Source: Malurus cyaneus samueli (taxonomy: Eukaryota; Chordata; Aves; Passeriformes; Maluridae). Taken from it: DNA of 64,000 nt. The translations under genes were made by a program, and so were the position numbers. The notes beneath the pieces were generated by a model, which did not search any database, had not been told where the DNA came from, and saw only the letters and a program-made list of their open reading frames with translations. The number at the start of each line of letters is the position of its first letter. Within the stretch, counting starts at the first letter, position 1. The DNA is taken from NCBI GenBank assembly GCA_009741485.1, contig CM019218.1, positions 39,697,358-39,761,357 of the forward strand, read 5' to 3'. Positions 60,501 through 64,000 of the stretch are shown one piece after another.

Positions 60501-61588
60501 CATTTCCTCTTAATAGTACATGTTGTGCCTATATTCTCACTGAGTCACTGTCTTGGTTGGATTCAAAACTCTGCCTCCTGTCCATCCTGACTAGCAGCCT
60601 TCCTGAAGGCAAACCTTCTCTGACTCTGGGATCTTCCCCTACTTCCCTTTGTCAGCAACAGGATAAATGATCTCAACTTGTACAAGAGGCCGCCCTGAAG
60701 TGTATTCGCCTCCCAAGTGGTGAAACAAATTTACCTCACGAACCATGTGCAGACTTAAAATTAATAATTAGAACACTCACCTATGCTAATCCAGCATTTT
60801 AACTAATCCAGGTTAAAAGCTCTCCTTTATTTGGGAGAGGTGATAAACAAGAAGATGGCATTTGAGAAGCATCACTGGAGAAAAGCATTAGGCAGTACAT
60901 AGTTTAAATTAAGGTTTTGTCGTATACAAACTTGCTTTAATATACTTTCAAGTTGTCAAGATCACAGCTGAAAAACACTTTTAAGGTCCAGCACTTCAGA
61001 GCAACTAATATTCTTCTTGACATTTGAAGTGTTATGTAAGGAGCTTCAGGTGTAAAGTGCATTGTAGACAAAAGACTTTCCTGCCTCACCAAGAAACTCA
61101 TAAAATGGTTGAATTGTCAGGAAAGCGACAGCCAGTGAGGGACAAGAATGCAAATGGATTTAGAGCTGTGGCAGCTCCTGAAGGACACAGGAATTAAGTG
61201 ACAGTCTGGAAACATCTCTGGACTTATATTCCCACCTCCAATAAGCTCTCATCCTTGATTGCACCTTATAGACCACCAGGCTAGCAGAGAGCACAAGGCT
61301 TGAGCCAAGCTAAAAACTAACCTGGGGGGGAAGATACAATCTATTGGTTTATATCTGAGCTGGAGTGCCAAAGGGTTCAGTTCAGGACAAGTCAATTGAG
61401 GGTCTCTCCTTTCTGCCATCTTTGTCCTTCACTGAGAAAAATTTAGCATATATCTTTTATCCTGGTACAAAAATCAGTGATGCACTGGGTATTCATAAAT
61501 CTAGGAAATATATTTTTTTCAGTAAAACAAAGTATTCCTTACCAACCACATAATTCCAAACATGTGAATATGGAATCGGTGTGTTTCG
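57591..61588. other. Unique noncoding DNA
   Basis: No gene is supported. A plus-strand frame of 106 codons (57587-57907) lies in a slightly GC-richer stretch but shows no known domain. The T23 run at 58083-58105 produces spurious Phe- or Lys-rich frames on both strands. The rest is AT-rich and featureless. Confidence 0.5.
58083..58105. repeat. Poly(T) run, T23
   Basis: Twenty-three T bases after 'tttgctggtttgg'. Confidence 0.95.
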
Positions 61589-61608
61589 TTTTTTTTTTTT
61601 TTTTTTTT
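61589..61608. repeat. Poly(T) run, T20
   Basis: Twenty T bases followed by 'aattg' and another T run. Confidence 0.95.
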
Positions 61609-62065
61609 AATTGTTTTTTTTATTGGTTTAGGGGTTTATTTCTCCTCTCACTGAAGATGAGAAAGAGGTACCAAGACTCCTCTGTAGCACATCTTAGGCA
61701 TCCATTAAATTCTACCTCTCTAATGTTCAGCCCCCTCATAATATATTCAATTTTTTTTCCCCCAGACTATTTCTAAGAACATTTGCTATTCTCAAACCTT
61801 TTTTATAGAGAATATAGCAGCACATTTCCCATCAGCTAATTATGTTCATAGTAAACCACTTTGAAGGATTCTCACTGTTCCCACATCCTAGGTTTCACTA
61901 TCTGCCAGCAGATCCAAAGGTGGATCTCCTCAGGAGGCAATTTTTCTCCATCGTCCCTGGTGCTAGCACTTGTTGCTACAGCTCCTGTGGGAAAAAAAAA
62001 TCAGTATAAGCTACTGGCTTCAAATTGATGCTTATTGGGTACCATACATGGCTGCCTAAAGCACC

Positions 62066-62085
62066 ATTGGCCTTTCTAGGCCAAT
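62066..62085. other. 8-bp inverted repeat ending in a CCAAT sequence
   Basis: 'attggcct' and 'aggccaat' are perfect complements around a 4-base 'ttct' loop. The right arm runs directly into 'ataaatacc', so a CCAAT motif and a TATAAATA-like motif are adjacent. They are too close for a conventional promoter layout, so a promoter is not claimed. A second small inverted repeat (agatcca/tggatct) lies at 61910-61927. Confidence 0.6.
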
Positions 62086-63206
62086 ATAAATACCAGGTCA
62101 GTGCTATGACATGCTTATTTATCCGAGACCTGATGTACACAGTTTTGTGTGATGGCTGCCAGCAGCTCCCTTAGCTGGCCATATCACAACCTGCCAGATC
62201 TACATTTCTAAAAGTAGTTAATTACAGTAGGACAATACAGACCCATTTCCCAAACTAGGAAGTGAAATATAAATCACACTATGTAATCACCATTTAAAAA
62301 GAAAGAAAAAAAAAAAAAAAGAGACAGCCCTGCTATCAAGAACACGTCAAAAGTTTAGTTATACCTCTTCAAACCCTTTCCTTTCCTTGAATCCCAACCT
62401 CAGCTGAATCAGTAACGCCCCTGCTTTTGCCAGAGACACTAAAACCCATTCTGATCCTAATAAGCCTTTTCTGAAAGTAAGATCATGCTGACCATAAGGT
62501 CATGCAACCACATTAACTTACCAATTTACCCAGACAACCAGCCCAGGTCCAAAGAAAATCAAACACAGGTCTACAGTCAATCACAGGTCTACCTGCACAT
62601 CACTGGGAAATGCTGGTGCAATAAATTAGCCTTCATCCAAATCTCAGCTCACACTCAAAGTACTCTGCGAGAGAGCACCAGAAATTCTCAGTCATTAAAT
62701 GCACAATCTTTTCTGATTCTTCTTGAAATTCCATCCTGTTTCATTACAGACACATTAGTATAATATTTGATGCAAAACTCAAAGGCAAAAGAGGAAAGAA
62801 CTTATCTCACTTGACATATTCCAGTTCTAAACATAGATTTTTTTTCAATAAGGAACTAAATAAAGGTTACTTACTGCATGTGATACTGTTCTAGTGGAGA
62901 ATAATCTTCCTCACCACATCAGCATCGCTTTTCAATTGCAATGGCAGAGTGGTGTGACCCAGTGGTGTTGGAGAACAACTGGGTTTTGGAGATCACACAA
63001 GTACCTGTTAGATCTCTTCACAGGAATCTGTTCATTTCCTTCTCAGGGGGAAGGCAGAGAAACAGGTCCCAAAATCATATTATTAAAGTCAAGCAGTGAA
63101 AAATATCTATTTTGGTATCAGGCACATAACAGCAAATTCAAATATAACTGAGCTTCACAGGTAGAGAACAACTGTGTATTTACCTCCATTTTGCAGTCAC
63201 ATACTT
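62086..63206. other. Unique noncoding DNA
   Basis: An A15 run at 62306-62320 and a direct repeat of 'cacaggtctac' near 62564 and 62582. No gene is supported; frames of 92 and 85 codons here have no domains. Confidence 0.5.
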
Positions 63207-63266
63207 CCCCCCCCCCCCCCCTAGAAATTTCATAAGGTTTAGCTAAGAAAAAAAAAAAAAAAAAAA
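63207..63266. repeat. C15 run followed by an A19 run
   Basis: Fifteen C bases at 63207-63221 and nineteen A bases at 63248-63266, separated by 26 unique bases. The C run is the longest C homopolymer in the window. Confidence 0.92.
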
Positions 63267-64000
63267 TAACAAAACCAAAACTTGTTACTTTGAAGGTAGG
63301 ACCCCACAAAGTTGCCATGAAGGGGTGCTATGGAAGGGGAACAAACAAAAACAGAACAAAAACCCCAGAGCAGTCTCAAACCGGAGGCAACAGAATAAGT
63401 TGAAATTGCACCTCAGGATCATGTACAGGAAGGAAGAATGTTAAAGTGTTATATACATTTGTCAATGAACACATCTGTAATATCTTGAAATCATTTTATA
63501 ATATGTTGTCACTTTAAAGTAATTATAACATACAAGGTGGGTAATAAAAAAAAAAAATCATTGCAAGTGAAGCTCAGACTTCTAAATCCATAATAAAGCT
63601 TCATAATTACCTGTTCTTAGCTAGTGAACAACTATAAAGATATAAAAGTCCGTATAAGGAGCAGGTGTTCAGGCACTACTCTTAAGCATTTTTAGTACAC
63701 TCTCAAGTATGTTTTTTCCACTCAGAGAATGATGATCACACTGTGCTGCGTATGTCAGCTGTGCAGGCTTCTGGCTAATTCCGCTGCTGTTAAGAGAAGA
63801 AATGTAATTTAGCAAAGCATGGAGAACTTCTGTCAGCCTGAATGGAGCTGCCTGTCCATTGTGTTGTTGCCCAGCACTTTTGACTGTGGAGAGTGAAAAA
63901 GCAAGTTAATGGCTCTTTGTGTGCTTGTTCAGGCTGAAAAGAGCTCAACTTGATGCCCCCATCTAGGCAGGATGTAACTGTTATTTGGTGACTTTCCTCG
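63267..64000. other. Unique noncoding DNA; right end looks like a conserved element
   Basis: No gene is supported. From about 63700 to the window edge the sequence is balanced, free of simple repeats and closed in most frames, with scattered ATTA/TAAT motifs. It may be the start of a conserved noncoding element continuing beyond the window, which is inference from composition. Confidence 0.4.

Overview
The window looks like AT-rich nuclear DNA from a bird, from a gene desert or a very long intron. The best evidence is the repeats. There are several CR1 LINE fragments with the avian 3' tail (ATTCTATG octamers). There are also two LTRs that I recognise as avian endogenous-retrovirus types: one ends in the 'ctggggttaaac..gtgaca' terminus, the other in the 'tgtggtgggctgacc' terminus. 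The poly(A)/poly(T) runs and A/C-rich simple repeats also fit. Nothing is bacterial or viral: there are no operons, ribosome binding sites or dense coding. I cannot name the species; a neoavian bird, possibly a songbird, is inference from the repeat families.

I found no intact protein-coding gene. Open frames are short, scattered over both strands and unrelated to one another. The longest fall in simple repeats (a GAAA tract near 34.6 kb), in repeat bodies (CR1 at 15.6-16.4 kb, LTR at 1.5-2.0 kb), or in plain unique sequence where one frame of about 160 codons is not surprising. The only recognisable coding remnant is the broken end of a CR1 reverse transcriptase.

Layout: an antisense LTR at 1.45-2.05 kb; an antisense CR1 tail at 4.08-4.19 kb beside a T38 run; a possible ancient CR1 scrap at 10.26-10.33 kb beside a C-rich quadruplex motif; an antisense CR1 at 13.39-13.72 kb; the longest CR1 (sense) at 15.60-16.41 kb; a second CR1 3' end with a 44-bp duplication at 21.59-21.76 kb; a facing A20/T42 pair at 23.41-23.53 kb; a nearly perfect 20-bp-arm hairpin at 24.9 kb; a decayed tRNA-like sequence at 32.5 kb; a 265-bp GAAA-type purine tract at 34.47-34.73 kb; a 15-bp minisatellite at 39.39 kb; an ERVL-type LTR with a large ATT/AAT microsatellite inside it at 50.91-51.49 kb; and a G-quadruplex motif at 54.48 kb. 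The rest is single-copy-looking noncoding DNA. Several blocks (notably 57.04-57.59 kb and 63.70-64.00 kb) have the composition of conserved noncoding elements, but that cannot be shown without alignment.

The most original observations are the 24.9-kb hairpin, the tRNA-Pro-like fold at 32.5 kb, and the microsatellite that appears to have grown from a short ATT run inside an LTR. I saw no previously undescribed multigene system.
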